From Letharia columbiana (Eukaryota; Ascomycota; Lecanoromycetes; Lecanorales; Parmeliaceae), in NCBI RefSeq assembly GCF_014066305.1, contig NW_023501036.1, positions 755,501-819,500 of the forward strand: a stretch of 64,000 nucleotides of DNA. Direction: 5' to 3'. The position numbers and the translations under genes were made by a program. Under the pieces are notes generated by a model that was not told where the DNA came from, did no database searches, and was given only the letters and a program-made list of their open reading frames with translations. Positions 1 to 10,834 of the stretch are shown piece by piece; position 1 is the stretch's first letter, and every line of letters begins with the position of its first letter.

Positions 1-1456
1 TCAAGCTGCTACGATGGAGTCTATTGATCTCTCGGGCAACCTAGCTCGGCTTGAGCCCTGGGCTCTCGGGAGACATCTAGGTGGACTAGAATTCATTCGC
101 AAGATCAATCTGTCCAACATTTCGAGAACTTCTGGTCCGGAACCGCTATTCGCTGCTGAAACATTGCTCGCTTGGAAGCTGGTGGAGATTCGACTGGCAA
201 GAACATCACTGAACGAGCAGACTGTGGAGGCTCTAGCAACTTATCTCCGAAGTAACCAGTCTAACTATCTTCGGATTCTACAGCTCGACCAATGCAAACT
301 GACCGGCAGTGCAGCTGCTAGTCTGCTGACTGCAATGGACAGAGGCCCTAGACAGCCTAGGGATCTACACATTCAACTAAACGAGAACCACCTTGAGCAG
401 GATCACGAACAGCTCGTGAAAGTTATCAGTAATTCGCGCACTCCCAACCAAGTCACGATGCAAATGTTAGAGTACAAGAGTGAGCGAGACTTTCAGCGAC
501 TGCTTGAGGCATTTGCTCTGAACAAGTCGACCCATTACTTAGACATCTCCAAAGCTTCCCTCCCAGCTGATGCAAGCGATGACACCTGCGATGCGCTACA
601 CCGATTGCTTGCCGAGAACGACACCCTTGAAGTATTGGACATCTCAGGCGAGCATTCGCATCTAGAGGCCGCGAACTTTGGCAGTGGGCTGAATCACGCG
701 CTGGCAGGCCTAAAATACAATCAATCGCTCAAGGTGCTGCACGTGGAGCATCAAAGACTGGGCCTGCAAGGAGCAAGCACACTGGCCACTGTACTGCAGG
801 AGAACCAGAGTCTTGCGGAGATTCATTGTGAAAATAATGAAATCAATCTCCAGGCGTTCACCGTGCTCGTGAATAGTCTCGAGCACAACACCACCCTTCT
901 TTTCCTGCCATTCATGGACAGGGACCGAGCATGGACGCAGAAAAAGGTGGACCGGGAGATCGACAGCATTCGTGACGACTCGTCAATCATGTCGAAGGCG
1001 GGAATGTCGCCGTCCACGAAAGCGACGGTGCACCGAACCCTGGGCCGTACTTTGGGCAAGACGATAGCAGGTCAACGGTCTTTCTCCGCGCGCAACCTAG
1101 AGAAATCCACATCTCCGATGCAAGGGTATACGGAAAGCGATATCAAGGCGGCCATGGGCAGTCTATCGCAGAATTGGGACCGAGAGACAGCACACTTGCA
1201 GCAGTATCTGGCGAGGAACTACAGTATTGCACAAGGGTTGCCTCTGGATGGGCCGCCACTGTTGACGGTCGACCGGGCCGGGGCTGGGGACAGTCTTGCG
1301 TATGCGCTCCGCGGCATCGGGTTTGATGATACGACGCCCATCGCAGAAATGGATCGACAGCTGATACCAGACGACAGTGGGGTTGAGGACTTGGCCGATG
1401 AGGGAGAGGAAGGGGAGGAGGGGGCATTGGAGATGAGGGAACATTCGCATGTGTGA
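1..1456 (+). CDS. Leucine-rich-repeat protein, 5' partial
   Basis: The reading frame is open from base 2, so the gene begins before the window; the first in-frame ATG is at 14 and the stop is at 1454-1456. About 480 residues are visible. They contain ribonuclease-inhibitor-type leucine-rich repeats, for example LRILQLDQCKLTGSAAASLL and LAEIHCENNEINLQAFTVLV, separated by helices ending in 'LENNxSL'-type turns. After the repeats (about residue 310 onward) comes a Ser/Thr/Lys-rich linker and a very acidic tail. The repeat style resembles fungal LRR proteins related to the CARMIL group, but I cannot assign a function. Repeat proteins of this kind are scaffolds rather than enzymes. The N-terminal domains that would identify it lie outside the window. 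Confidence 0.75.
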   Translation, partial: QAATMESIDLSGNLARLEPWALGRHLGGLEFIRKINLSNISRTSGPEPLFAAETLLAWKLVEIRLARTSLNEQTVEALATYLRSNQSNYLRILQLDQCKLTGSAAASLLTAMDRGPRQPRDLHIQLNENHLEQDHEQLVKVISNSRTPNQVTMQMLEYKSERDFQRLLEAFALNKSTHYLDISKASLPADASDDTCDALHRLLAENDTLEVLDISGEHSHLEAANFGSGLNHALAGLKYNQSLKVLHVEHQRLGLQGASTLATVLQENQSLAEIHCENNEINLQAFTVLVNSLEHNTTLLFLPFMDRDRAWTQKKVDREIDSIRDDSSIMSKAGMSPSTKATVHRTLGRTLGKTIAGQRSFSARNLEKSTSPMQGYTESDIKAAMGSLSQNWDRETAHLQQYLARNYSIAQGLPLDGPPLLTVDRAGAGDSLAYALRGIGFDDTTPIAEMDRQLIPDDSGVEDLADEGEEGEEGALEMREHSHV

Positions 1457-2156
1457 CGATAGGGTTGAAGGGGGGATGACTTGATTTCCATGGCATGCAT
1501 GACTAGTAATGACGGAAGAGGGCGTTTTGGATAGGATGGCTCATGGATTGGCGCATGTTGATGGTTGCATCAGTGGAATGAATGATTCGTGTGCATCTGG
1601 GCGCAGCCGGCACGCTGTGCGTGGATCGCTGTATCTTGAGCGGGTTGCGCTCTTGATGGTTCGCGAGCATTTTACTCATCGGACAAACAACTACTACTTA
1701 TCATTGCATCAATATTATGAGTATACCGTAGACAAAAATACAGTAGAAGATATGGTAGAGATACAATAGGTAAGGTAATACAGTAAAATAATAGCGTTAA
1801 GTTTTCAGCGAATGTGTGCTTTCGAATTTTGATGGCCATGTCATGTCGTGTCGATCAAGAAAACCCTGAAAATCAAACAGGACCCTGAAAATCCAAATCA
1901 AACCCCTCAATGCTTTTCAACCCCACAAGGATAAAAGGGAGGAAAAAGGAGCGTGGCTGAGTCGTTCCGAGGCGTCGCGTCTTGGGGGCTTTAGCGTATT
2001 TGAGCATGCTTTAGCGTACTAAACATAACCTAAATCATCTAAATTCCGGAAACTAGTGTAGTAGATTCGAACTTTACCAAAAAGGGGATAGATGCAGGGC
2101 ACGATCAGCTGCATGGGAGAAGGGTTTTGTTTTTAATCTCTCGCTCGCAAAGATCT

Positions 2157-2184
2157 CTGCTTTTCTGCTTTTCTGCTTTTCTGC
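2157..2184. repeat. Tandem CTGCTTTT repeat
   Basis: Three and a half perfect copies of an 8-base unit CTGCTTTT, in the C/T-rich promoter/leader of the downstream mannosyltransferase gene. Confidence 0.9.
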
Positions 2185-2244
2185 ATCCTGGCTGGCTACA
2201 CGCACCACTCGCTCCACCACCACCATAGAGTACTCGCTTTCATT

Positions 2245-2279
2245 CTACTACTACTACTACTACCACCACTACTACTACT
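2245..2279. repeat. CTA trinucleotide microsatellite
   Basis: A run of CTA triplets interrupted once by CCACCA, in the 5' leader region of the gene starting at 2598. It is likely to vary in length between strains. Confidence 0.9.
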
Positions 2280-2597
2280 GTCCTTTCCATTTCATCTTCA
2301 CTTGACTCGTTCAACCTTTTAAGTCTTTAATCATAATATTACTCTCCTTGGCCTCTTTCTTTCCCGACTAACATTGCATCTGCCCTCGTTCATTTCATTC
2401 AACTTCCCCCTCATGAAGGCTGCTCCTCATCCCACGCGGACAGCCCCCTAACCCTTCGGGGTCAACGCTTGCAAAGCGACAATTCCTACAAACCTCTCCT
2501 CCACTCTATACAGCTGTCTCCATCAGATCCTCCGACCTTCTCAATACCCTGATCTGCAACAAAGACCCTCGGGAGAGCGGCAGCAACAAAAACAACG

Positions 2598-3816
2598 ATG
2601 CGACGCGGCCTCGTCATCTTCCTAATCATCAATGCCCTAATAATCGTCTTCCTTGTCCGCTCCGTCTTCACTCTCCTCACTCTCCTCGTTGAGGACGGCT
2701 CCGCCGACGCCATTCACAGTGCCGAGATCCCTCCACCTAATTCTCCACGAATCGACGACCGGCCACAACTCATACCTAAGATCATTCACCAAACATATGT
2801 CAACGACACTGTGCCCGAGCGTTGGAGGGAGGCGCAGAAGAGCTGTGTGGATCTGCATGAGGACTATGAATACAAAGTGGGTTTGCATATGCGTAGAGCT
2901 GGATTTACGTATGGGGGACGGGAGCTGATTGGCTGTGAAAACTACAGCTTTGGACCGATGCCAAGTCACGCGAGCTCATCGCAACCGAGTACCCTTGGTT
3001 CTTGAGTACCTTCGACAATTACTCCCAGCCTATACAGCGGGCAGACGCTATCCGATACTTTGTCCTCTCTCATTACGGCGGCATATACATTGACCTCGAC
3101 GATGTACGTCCTCCTTTCCCGCGGGCCCTGCGTAGGAGGCCCTCAAATTCTCTCGAGCTAACATTGCTTTTCCTCACAGGGTTGTAACCGCCGCCTCGAT
3201 CCTCTTCTCTCCTACCCAGCCTGGGTCCGCCGCACCAACCCCACCGGCATCTCCAACGATGCCATGGGCTCCGTCCCCCACCACCCCTTCTTCACCCTCG
3301 TAATCGAATCTTTAATTCCTTACAACCGCAACTGGAAGCTCCCTTACATAACAGTCATGTACAGCACCGGCCCTCTCTTCCTCAGCGTCATCTGGCAAGA
3401 ATATAAACGCGGCCGCCCTTCCTCTACGATAGCCGGCTCCTCGGTCCTTGGCGGGAGGAAGTGCACGCGGCTGGGATGGCAGTGCAGTGGGGAGAGTAAG
3501 GATACTGATGGGGGACGAATATAATAAACAGCCATGGGCTTTCTTTCGGTGGCACGGAGGGAGCAGTTGGCACGGGAAAGATGCGCGACTTATCTTTTGG
3601 ATGGGGAAACACTGGATGATGCTAACGGCTTCCGGCTTCCTGGTCGCCGGCTTCGTAGGCCTGGGCTTGTGGTGGATATATGGCCGAGTGCTGCTGCTGG
3701 GAGAAAGGAGAAGAAAAGGGGGCAAAGGTGCACCGAGTGCCTGGGCGCAGAGGATCCCGCTTTGGAAGACCGCGAGCGCTACGGCATATGAACTGACCGA
3801 CAGGCATGAGGTATAA
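2598..3816 (+). CDS. GT32 mannosyltransferase, MIPC synthase (SUR1/CSH1) type, with a frame break
   Basis: The predicted enzyme transfers mannose to inositol-phosphoryl-ceramide in the Golgi. An N-terminal membrane anchor (LVIFLIINALIIVFLV) is followed by the GT32 signature KIIHQTYVNDTVPERW, the DXD metal-binding motif in GGIYIDLDD, the family segment PTGISNDAMGSVP, and a C-terminal segment WHGKDARLIFWMGKHW with a second membrane span. Proposed exons are 2598-2876, 2948-3103 and 3180-3816; both introns have GT...AG ends and keep phase. The third exon changes frame once between about 3433 and 3487: conserved residues before (YSTGPLFLSVIWQEYK) and after (RVRILMGDEYNKQPW) lie in different frames and no normal-sized intron fits. 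Corrected length would be about 356 aa, normal for the family. Family call is strong; whether the gene works is open. Confidence 0.8.
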
Positions 3817-5327
3817 ATACTGCTTCGCCAAGGGCTGGTGGAGTGGGGACGGGATAGGATGGGGAAAACGAGAGATACCATGTTAGGCGCAACGGCGTTG
3901 GCGTCAAATCTGTATGGGCGCCCACGGAGTTTTTCTCGTCAACGAGTCTCCGCGGCTCGCATGCTGCAAAGGAGCAAGGCACTTCGATTCTTGTGTGTAA
4001 TTTACTTCGCACATACCATTTGACCTAGGTTGTATATACAACGAGTGCCATCTCATCCGAACCAATCTTGGACCCTCAAGACCCCTCGCTCCAGTGCAAT
4101 CGGATACAGTCGTCAAAAGATCTCGGGGCGGAAAGTCGACGAGCACGTCGAATCCAACCGCGTTCGTGGTACTATACACCACCACCGGCAAAACCCAAGA
4201 GGCATCGGAATTAAGGTACGGAAATGGCATGCGCGAACGGGAGACGAAAGATGCAGGGGACCGTTTCCATAGCCCCGACGGGACACCGTCCTATTAGCAT
4301 CGACCGCCTCACCGATGATCGGAACGGCATTCCCAGGTTGAAAGCCCGTGGATCCGATCACCTGGGATGTGGCAGAAAGCCTTGCGGGGACGTCCGTCTC
4401 GCCGGACCTGCACTGATTTTTGTGTTACTTTGGAGGATTGGCATTCGCATCGGTGACGGTAGAAAAGGCGCGCGGCTTGAGGAAAGGGGGGGGCATGTTG
4501 TGAGCCGGGGCGGTGGGATCGCGGTTTGAGAGAGGTTTTGATTCGACTCCTGTATGCTATTGCTAATCTGTTGTTTGTGACTCTTGATCAAGCGAGGAAG
4601 AGATGAGTGAACGTAGCCATTATCGATGAAGGAGATTTATCAGATCATAGGAAACCGGGTCATTTGCAGTCCCTTGGTTGGACTAGATCGAGCACGGCGA
4701 TAAGCCTGGTTGGTGGCATTCATTCCTGTCTATCACGATTTTGCTATTTATCTTCCGCTTCAGGCGCCTTTCCTTCACAGGTAGGTGGATTAGCTCAATC
4801 GATGATTGACCATCTCAGCGAGGCACACACACCGAGAGCACTAGATCAAAGCTGAGGTCGCCGTCCTCCCCAACGGCGGAAAACAAAATCTCCGAGGTTC
4901 TCTGCAAGTCATCACCTCCAGCTCTCCCGAGAGCGGGGGTTCTTTTGGTGGATTCTTCTGCCATTGGCCCATTTTCAAGTCTTTTTGTTGTAGCTCTCCG
5001 TAAGATACTGGGGTTCGAAGTTGGTAATATTGGGCGAGACTCGGAGCTTCGAAGGGTCGATTCGGTGCGTCCGTGCTCCTTTCGCCTTCTTGCGACCTCC
5101 TTTTCGCGCCCAGGCTTCATCACCACAACGTGATGGAGAGCTCAACGAGGCTGTCAATGCATCATGTTCACACACTTGTTCGCGGTATTGCATAGCACTT
5201 GCATTTCCGAACATGATGGCCAATGGCGTCGACACGATTTGAAAGCCTCTGCGCTTGGGTTCCGTTAGTGGCCATGTCCTGCTTGTGCACCTCTTTTGGT
5301 TTTCATTTTCTCGCGTCCCGATCAGCC
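3817..5327. other. Gene-free 1.5-kb region between convergent genes
   Basis: The region lies between the 3' ends of the mannosyltransferase gene (+) and the small membrane-protein gene (-). Short ORFs occur in all frames, but none shows domains, good splice sites or protein-like composition. I see no RNA gene or mobile element. Confidence 0.5.
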
Positions 5328-5850
5328 TCAGCTTTTCTCTTGTTTCTGTTCTTGCTCTCTCCGCTCCTGCTGTTCAATCATGCCCTCCCATCGTTTCCAT
5401 ACTGCTTCATCGTTCTGCCTCTTCTTTTCACGTCTAGTTCGGAACTCGTACGCACGCAGCCGTCGATCTGCCTCAATCCAACCCCCGAACGTCATGCCGG
5501 ATAGCTGGATGTACCTGTGTGCAAACAGGTGTCAGGTCATACCAGGTCGGTTTAGAATGCGGAGGTACGTTACACGGCACGGGAACATACACTTTGAATT
5601 GTAGAGTCAAGCCTCGATAGATAGGAGAAACAAAATAGCCTACAGCACCGAGACCACCAGCAATGAGACCCCACTGAAAATGCAATGGTGTCAGTAAACC
5701 CAAGGTTGGCGAGCAATTTGTAGACTATATGAGCAGCGGGGAGTTGCGGATGGGACTTGAAGGGGCTTCTACCTTAGCAGCGCCGACAAGTGCACCTCTG
5801 TAGGCTTCAGCACCAGCAGCACTGACCTCCTCTTCTGTCCTGCGCGGCAT
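5328..5850 (-). CDS. Small conserved fungal membrane protein, possibly HIG1/Rcf-like
   Basis: Three exons on the minus strand (5850-5773, 5673-5591, 5514-5328) join in phase to a 115-aa protein. The second intron begins with the consensus GTATGT, which fixes the phase; both introns end in CAG. It starts MPRRTEEEVSAAGAEAYRGA, has one clear membrane segment (WGLIAGGLGAVGYFV), then SPIYRGLTLQFKVYIQLSGM and GGWIEADRRLRAYEF, and ends in a charged Glu/Gln/Arg-rich helix. The layout of hydrophobic segment, 'QFKVYIQLSG' and 'EADRRL' resembles fungal HIG1/Rcf2-type respiratory supercomplex factors, but I do not have a firm family match. A mitochondrial inner-membrane location is an inference. Confidence 0.75.
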
Positions 5851-6613
5851 TATCAAAGTCAATGCCTCATCATGATGGAGGATAGAAGAGTCGAATGAGA
5901 CGGAGGATACGGTAATAGAGGAGATCCTGAATGATGAATCTACTCTACCAACTCGGTTAGCTCATGGAAATACCCGGCGCTTAAAGCGCTTCTGACATCT
6001 TGCCCCTCGTGCTGCCTTCTGCATGGACAAGGCTAGAAATACTAGAAAACTCCAGGCAACATGCTTTTGATTTACACTTGTATATGACTGCGCTAGATCT
6101 ATCTTAAAATGTGAAGCTTCAAAGAAAGTACAGCCACGCTAGGTCTCCAGTCCTCAACATGCTCCTGCAATGTGATGTCCGCAGCTAAGCGGTGAAGCTG
6201 GGTAAATCGTTGAAACAATCTGCTCAAAATTCTCACGAAAAAAGCTCCTTTTCTGCACTGTCGATTGGGATTATTCAATTACATCCCTATGCATTGATGC
6301 ATACAATGCCACCCAAGCTAGTCTGAGGCAGCTTCCTGGAGCTATTCATCCGCCCAAAAGTCGATCACTTGACAATCTTTCTCAACATTTCCTAGCCTTG
6401 CCGCTTCGTCTACTGCGGTCTTCTTGACAATCAGTGTGTTGAAAACAAGGTTATTGATGGTAGTAACCCGCCAAAGAGGAAAGGTTACGAAGTTGCTGCC
6501 CAAGCAGATAGAAGTCCTGGACTATCGTGGTAAGGCCGACGACACCTGCCATCTGGTCCCGTAACAGCTAGCTTACCACCACTAGTTTCTACATACTGTC
6601 ACATATTACTACA
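5851..6613. other. Intergenic region between divergent genes
   Basis: It contains the 5' sides of the small membrane-protein gene (-) and the 2EXR-like gene (+). No ORF or RNA gene that I can support. Confidence 0.5.
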
Positions 6614-7838
6614 ATGGCAACCATGGCCCGGTCTACGCCCCGCTGTCGTATTAAAGGGCAACTCCAGTCGCCGCTCCTTAGGCTCCCCGGTGAGATTCGG
6701 ACCAAGATCTATCGCTACGCTTTAGTCAGAGATGAACCCCTTGACTTATGGCCTCACAAGTGGACAACGCTCGATGAAGAGGAAGAGCCATCAGTTGGAG
6801 GTCTCAAGACGCGTCATCAAGAGAGTTTGGAGTACGTTCGCAAAGAGATGGCCACGGGTCTTCTGGGCACATGCCGTCAAGTCTACAACGAAGCAGCCAC
6901 ATTCTTTTGGAGCGACAATCACTTCAAGTTCTCGGGCAGAAGTGGCTGGCAGGGCATGCTCCGCTTCTATTTGACCATCGGCCCTCAAGCTCGAGCACGG
7001 ATACAACGCGTCAGCGTTCATGCACCTATCTACATGCGTTGGCCTGTCAAGGATGCCGACAACAAAGATCTCAACGGCAGATCCAAGAATTTCCCACACA
7101 TGCACATGGTCAAGGTCGACTCAGAGGGACGTAAGTTTCCCTTTCTGATTAATTCTTTTCTAAACCTTGACCAGCAACTGAGTTGCAAGACACGTCGATT
7201 ACTCTTGAGACATGTTTTACATCTCACATCGCAGCTCACAGAGAAAATGCTGATTTCGAAGACTTGAAGACCTAGACAGAATTGCTATCCAGAGAGTCTG
7301 TGCTCTCCTGACGCAAGACAGAGCCTTGAAAGAAATCAACTTCGTCATCCCGGATGGCTTCCGCAATGGCGATGAAGGGGACTTTGGCGGGTACGATGAA
7401 GACCACGATATGGAGCCTGATTCACCTCTTCGACTGCAGAAGATAGGGGCTTTGGACTGGATCAAGAAGACCGTGGTGGTCGAAGAGGGTGGGTATCTGG
7501 CGACCGACGAGGGACCTCGACAGATTATGGACCAGGGTTGGGATTTAGTCTGCTTGCCAGGTAGCTTCATTTGGGAGGAAGGGATCACGGACAAGGGGGG
7601 AAACACAGACTATGTGAAGCATGAAGTCACTGAGACTCGGAGTTGGAGCTCCCCTTACCGGGGAATAGACCATCTCATTGGCATCAAGGAGTTGTTCGAA
7701 GATGTACAAATCTCGGTACACGCAAATGGAGGCAAGCACAAAGGGCCCGTCGTCAAGACGGAGAGATTTCTAAAAGGATTTGGGGGATGCAGGTTCATTG
7801 GATCCGAAGGTGTTCTTCTACGGGTCACTGGGGCGTGA
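6614..7838 (+). CDS. Fungal 2EXR/F-box-like protein of unknown function
   Basis: The N-terminus holds the fungal '2EXR/DUF7730' style motif LLRLPGEIRTKIYRYAL, an F-box-like helix pair found in large lineage-expanded fungal families. It is followed by LLGTCRQVYNEAATFFWSDN, also typical of these families. The first exon starts at ATG 6614 and ends at a good donor (gtaagt) at 7131. The C-terminal exon is open from about 7254 to 7838 and includes RIAIQRVCALLTQDRALKEI and a Trp/Gly-rich end. The join between 7131 and about 7280 is unclear: a single 145-nt intron ending at 7275 keeps phase, but a two-intron solution is possible. Length is about 360 aa. No substrate or partner is known. Confidence 0.7.
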
Positions 7839-8334
7839 TTTGGGCTTGTTTTGCGATGATACCCAGAAGGCAACGGAGAGGGGTGATCGATCTGATGCAC
7901 GATCAGAATGAAGTGGGAAATATTCGGTTTTAGCGTCCACGTCAAGTCCTGGCCCTTTCAACTTTTCGACTTCCTGCTAAATCAACATTTTGCAGTCTAG
8001 ATGAGAGGCTTTTAGATAGCGAGCAGTTCAAGCAAAAGTCCATTTGCAGGATGTTATTGACCAGGCGCGGTGCCAAAAAAATCGCATTTGCAGGGGTAGA
8101 ACACCCCTGAATGTTGACAATAATCGTGAAGTATGGGGTTTATGGTCCATAGACCACTCTACTCGGGCTTCCTAGATATCAATTGCCAGCTTTTCCTGAT
8201 TTGTTTCGTATGAGTGCATCAAGTTTGGAAGATACCAGTACCCAAGACTGCCACTTCTCCTGGCAGCACCACGCTTGAATTGTGCCCTACCCGAGACAAC
8301 GATTAGTTATATCTTGCAATTTATTTTCACCGTA
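7839..8334. other. Intergenic region upstream of HIS3
   Basis: About 500 bp between the 2EXR-like gene and HIS3, both on the plus strand. It should hold the terminator of the first and the promoter of the second. I cannot point to a specific site with confidence. Confidence 0.45.
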
Positions 8335-9108
8335 ATGTCCAAACCACCTCTCTGCCGCACTGCTCTCATAAATCGCAATACCAACGAAACCAAGATCCAA
8401 GTCTACCTATCCCTTGACGGCGGACCCCTCGACCCTCTACCCGACAATGCAGACTTCTCCGCCGAGAGCGTTGCACCCAACGCGCCCATCCCATCCCAGA
8501 CGACGATTCACCACGCCTCCCAGTTGAAGGGGTCTCAGCAAATCTGGATATGGACCGGCATAGGCTTTTTAGATCATATGCTACATGCATGGTCGAAGCA
8601 TGCCGGTTGGAGTTTACGGGTGCGGTGTAGAGGGGATTTAGCTAGTACAGCTCCAAGTCTTCAATCTTCCAATTGAGTCTTGTAGCTAATACTTTCTATA
8701 GTCGACGACCACCACACGACCGAAGACACACTCCTCGCCCTCGGCACCGCCTTCACCACCGCACTAGGCCCCCGCACCGGTCTCGCCCGCTTCGGCCACT
8801 GCTACGCGCCCCTCGACGAAGCCCTCTCCCGCGCCGTCCTCGACATCTCCTCGCGCCCCTTCTTCGTCGGCAACTTCGACTTCGAGGGACCAATGATTGG
8901 GCAGCTGAATAGCCAGATGATACATCATGGGTTGAGCAGCTGGGCAATGGCGGCCGGCGTGACGCTCCATGTGGACGTGATTCGGGGTAGTAATGATCAC
9001 CATAGGGCCGAGAGTGCGTTTAAGGCACTGGCCGGGGCGTGTAGGATGGCTTGTGCGAGGATCGAGGGGAGGGAAGGGGAGGTGGGGAGTACAAAGGGGG
9101 TGCTTTGA
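8335..9108 (+). CDS. HIS3: Imidazoleglycerol-phosphate dehydratase
   Basis: This enzyme dehydrates imidazole-glycerol phosphate to imidazole-acetol phosphate in histidine synthesis. Two exons, 8335-8644 and 8702-9108, with a 57-nt intron (gtacag...ctatag), encode 238 aa, the usual length. Diagnostic metal-binding motifs are present: FLDHMLHAWSKHAGW, DDHHTTEDT (completed across the splice), ARFGHCYAPLDEALSRAVLD and DHHRAESAFKALA. The splice gives GDLAIDDHHTTED, matching the family consensus, and so confirms the intron. The ATG at 8335 was chosen because the protein then begins MSKPPLCRTALINRNTNETK as in homologues. Its 3' end faces the SPT small-subunit gene only 189 bp away. Confidence 0.96.
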
Positions 9109-9297
9109 GAAGGTTCATACGGAATGGACCGGTTTGAGTAGCTATTGTACATATGTTCTGCACGCCAAGACTCCGTGCTACCTCGAGAAACTGCATCCGC
9201 AATTGCAGCTCGAATGCTTCGATAGTGGACCCTCTTTCTCACCATCAAACGCCGAAAGATGATGCCAAAACAGTCTGGTGACCCAGCCAGCACATCA

Positions 9298-9820
9298 CTA
9301 TAGCGAACCCAGCATGTTGAGCACATCCTGCCCGTCCGTTCTCCCCCCAGCTTTTCCTGAGTCACCCTGTCTCGCTCCTGCGGCACCGGCGCCAGCGCCA
9401 GACCCAGCTCTTGTCCCCACCCCTGCCGCAGTCTCGTCCCCAGCATAATAGAACCATGCTCTGCTAGCCATTTTCATAACGTGTTCAGGGAGATATAGCG
9501 ACGCGGCGACGATGATCATTGAAATGAAGAGAAGGAGGAATGTGTCTGCAGAGAAAGGTCAACGCTTGCTTGAATGGCAATGAAAACAAGGTGGAAGATA
9601 GTAGAGCAGGGCCGCAAATTCGGCAGTAGAGAAAGCAACGGGGAACTTGATGGGAACCTCAGGCTTTGGCCTGCTCTCGAAATTGTGCTCTATGACCGGC
9701 AAGGGAAAACGTACTGAAGATGAACTTCTCGGTGGGCGTGAGCATGTAAAGCGAGAAAGTGACCTCATATTGGTAGCGTTTGCGCTGCAGCCATCGAATC
9801 AAATTCGAGGCATATAACAT
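9298..9820 (-). CDS. Serine palmitoyltransferase small subunit (ssSPT-like)
   Basis: Minus strand, two exons (9820-9715 and 9545-9298) with a 169-nt intron starting gtacgt and ending tctgcag; 117 aa. The first exon gives LIRWLQRKRYQYEVTFSLYM then LTPTEKFIF, and the second continues as NTFLLLFISMIIVAASLYLP. This is the conserved Tyr/Trp-rich amphipathic helix plus single membrane span of the small activating subunits of serine palmitoyltransferase (yeast Tsc3 / human SPTSSA type, Pfam SPT_ssu-like). The protein acts at the ER and boosts the first step of sphingolipid synthesis. The C-terminal tail is Gly/Ala-rich and probably disordered. The start at 9820 is the nearest Met before the conserved helix; a short upstream exon cannot be excluded. 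Confidence 0.88.
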
Positions 9821-10263
9821 CGCGGAAGAAGAATTGTGTATATTCCGCGACTCTCGGGTCTCCTTGTGTTGCCAATAATCAGCAACTATGCAACGAATCA
9901 AGGGAGTTAGTGAGTGGGTGTAGACTCGGAAAGAACATAGAGGGAGGGGGTGCTTGATGGTGACTGCCCTTGAGGTGTAGGAATGTAGCTCCGGTGTGGG
10001 AAATAATGGACAATAGAGATGGAGGGGAGGACCAATCTCCGCTCCGCTTTCTTGGCACCGGTCCGCGCTGTGTTCCCCCATTGTCTACTCGTTACGTTTT
10101 TATCATTACACATAGTGTATGACGTTCGCTCCTGGTTCCTTCACATGTGAGGACCAAGCAAGTTCTACACATTGCCTTCAATCCTCATTCAGATCTAGCA
10201 ATATAATCTATAGGCTCCAGTCCCACACTTTGTTAACAGTCGGTCAGACATGGTTCTGTCGTC
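9821..10263. promoter_or_regulatory. Divergent promoter region, SPT small subunit / mitochondrial release-factor-like gene
   Basis: The 443 bp between two divergent starts (9820 on minus, 10264 on plus) must carry both promoters. No specific binding site is claimed. Confidence 0.5.
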
Positions 10264-10834
10264 ATGCTCCTCTTCAAACCCTCCAGATCGACCTTGGTAT
10301 CAATCAAGGCACCATTCCGTCTTGTGACAAGACACTTTAGCTTGCAGAATGTTGCGGCCGCAGCGCAGATGCCCCCTCGGCTCGTCCTCAAGGAGGAAGA
10401 CATTGAGGAAGCTTTCCTAAAAGGCAGCGGGCCTGGAGGCCAGAAAATTGTGTGTTGGCTTTTCTACGGAACGCCCTTCTTACACTGTAATGACTGATGA
10501 TTCTCCGTCGCATTAGAACAAGACTGCGTCCGCCGTCCAACTAAAGCACGTCCCCACTGGCATGACCATAAAATCACAAGCCACTAGATCACGGTCACAG
10601 AACCGAAAGATTGCCAGGCGTTTACTCGCAGACAAGATTGAGGCTGCAGAGAAGGGCCCTGAAAGCAGGACGGCGTTGAAGGCGAATATCAAGCGAAAGA
10701 AGAAGGCTAGCGCGAGAAAGAAGTCGAAGCGAAAATACAAGACTTCGCAGGAGGGGAGAGAGGATGAGGAAGAGGAAGTTGAAGATGACAGCGATGAACC
10801 TGTAGAGGAAAAGGTAAAGGAGGAACGTGTGTGA
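10264..10834 (+). CDS. Mitochondrial GGQ peptide-release-factor-like protein (Rso55/MTRFR type)
   Basis: Two exons, 10264-10449 and 10517-10834, spliced by a 67-nt intron, give 167 aa. The start is an Arg/Ser/Phe-rich mitochondrial presequence (MLLFKPSRSTLVSIKAPFRL). Then comes the class-I release-factor RF-1 domain core, LKGSGPGGQKI joined to NKTASAVQLKHVPTGM, including the catalytic GGQ, and QATRSRSQNRKIARRLL. The tail is Lys/Arg-rich then acidic. The absence of codon-recognition domains and the basic tail place it with the C12orf65/MTRFR and yeast Rso55 group, which rescues stalled mitochondrial ribosomes. The intron falls directly after the GGQ loop. The family is clear; the exact subfamily is inferred from size. 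Confidence 0.9.

Larger units (their letters stand above)
1457..2597. other. Intergenic region and 5' leader of the mannosyltransferase gene
   Basis: No convincing gene. The first part is AT-rich (about 1690-1800). From about 2200 to 2590 the plus strand is strongly C/T-rich, typical of a fungal core promoter and 5' leader, and leads into the ATG at 2598. Two simple repeats (listed separately) lie in it. A short ORF at 1509-1769 has no protein-like composition. Confidence 0.6.

Noticed and set aside
1143..1500. Several minus-strand ORFs of 93-117 codons
   Set aside because: Shadows of the LRR gene on the other strand, with no start context or domain.
3433..3487. A very short intron (18-22 nt) to explain the mannosyltransferase frame change
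   Set aside because: GT...AG pairs exist here but would give introns of 18-22 nt, far below the smallest clear introns in the window (about 45-50 nt).
3312..3881. 189-codon minus-strand ORF
   Set aside because: Antisense to the mannosyltransferase gene, whose GT32 motifs are clear; no protein-like features on the minus strand.
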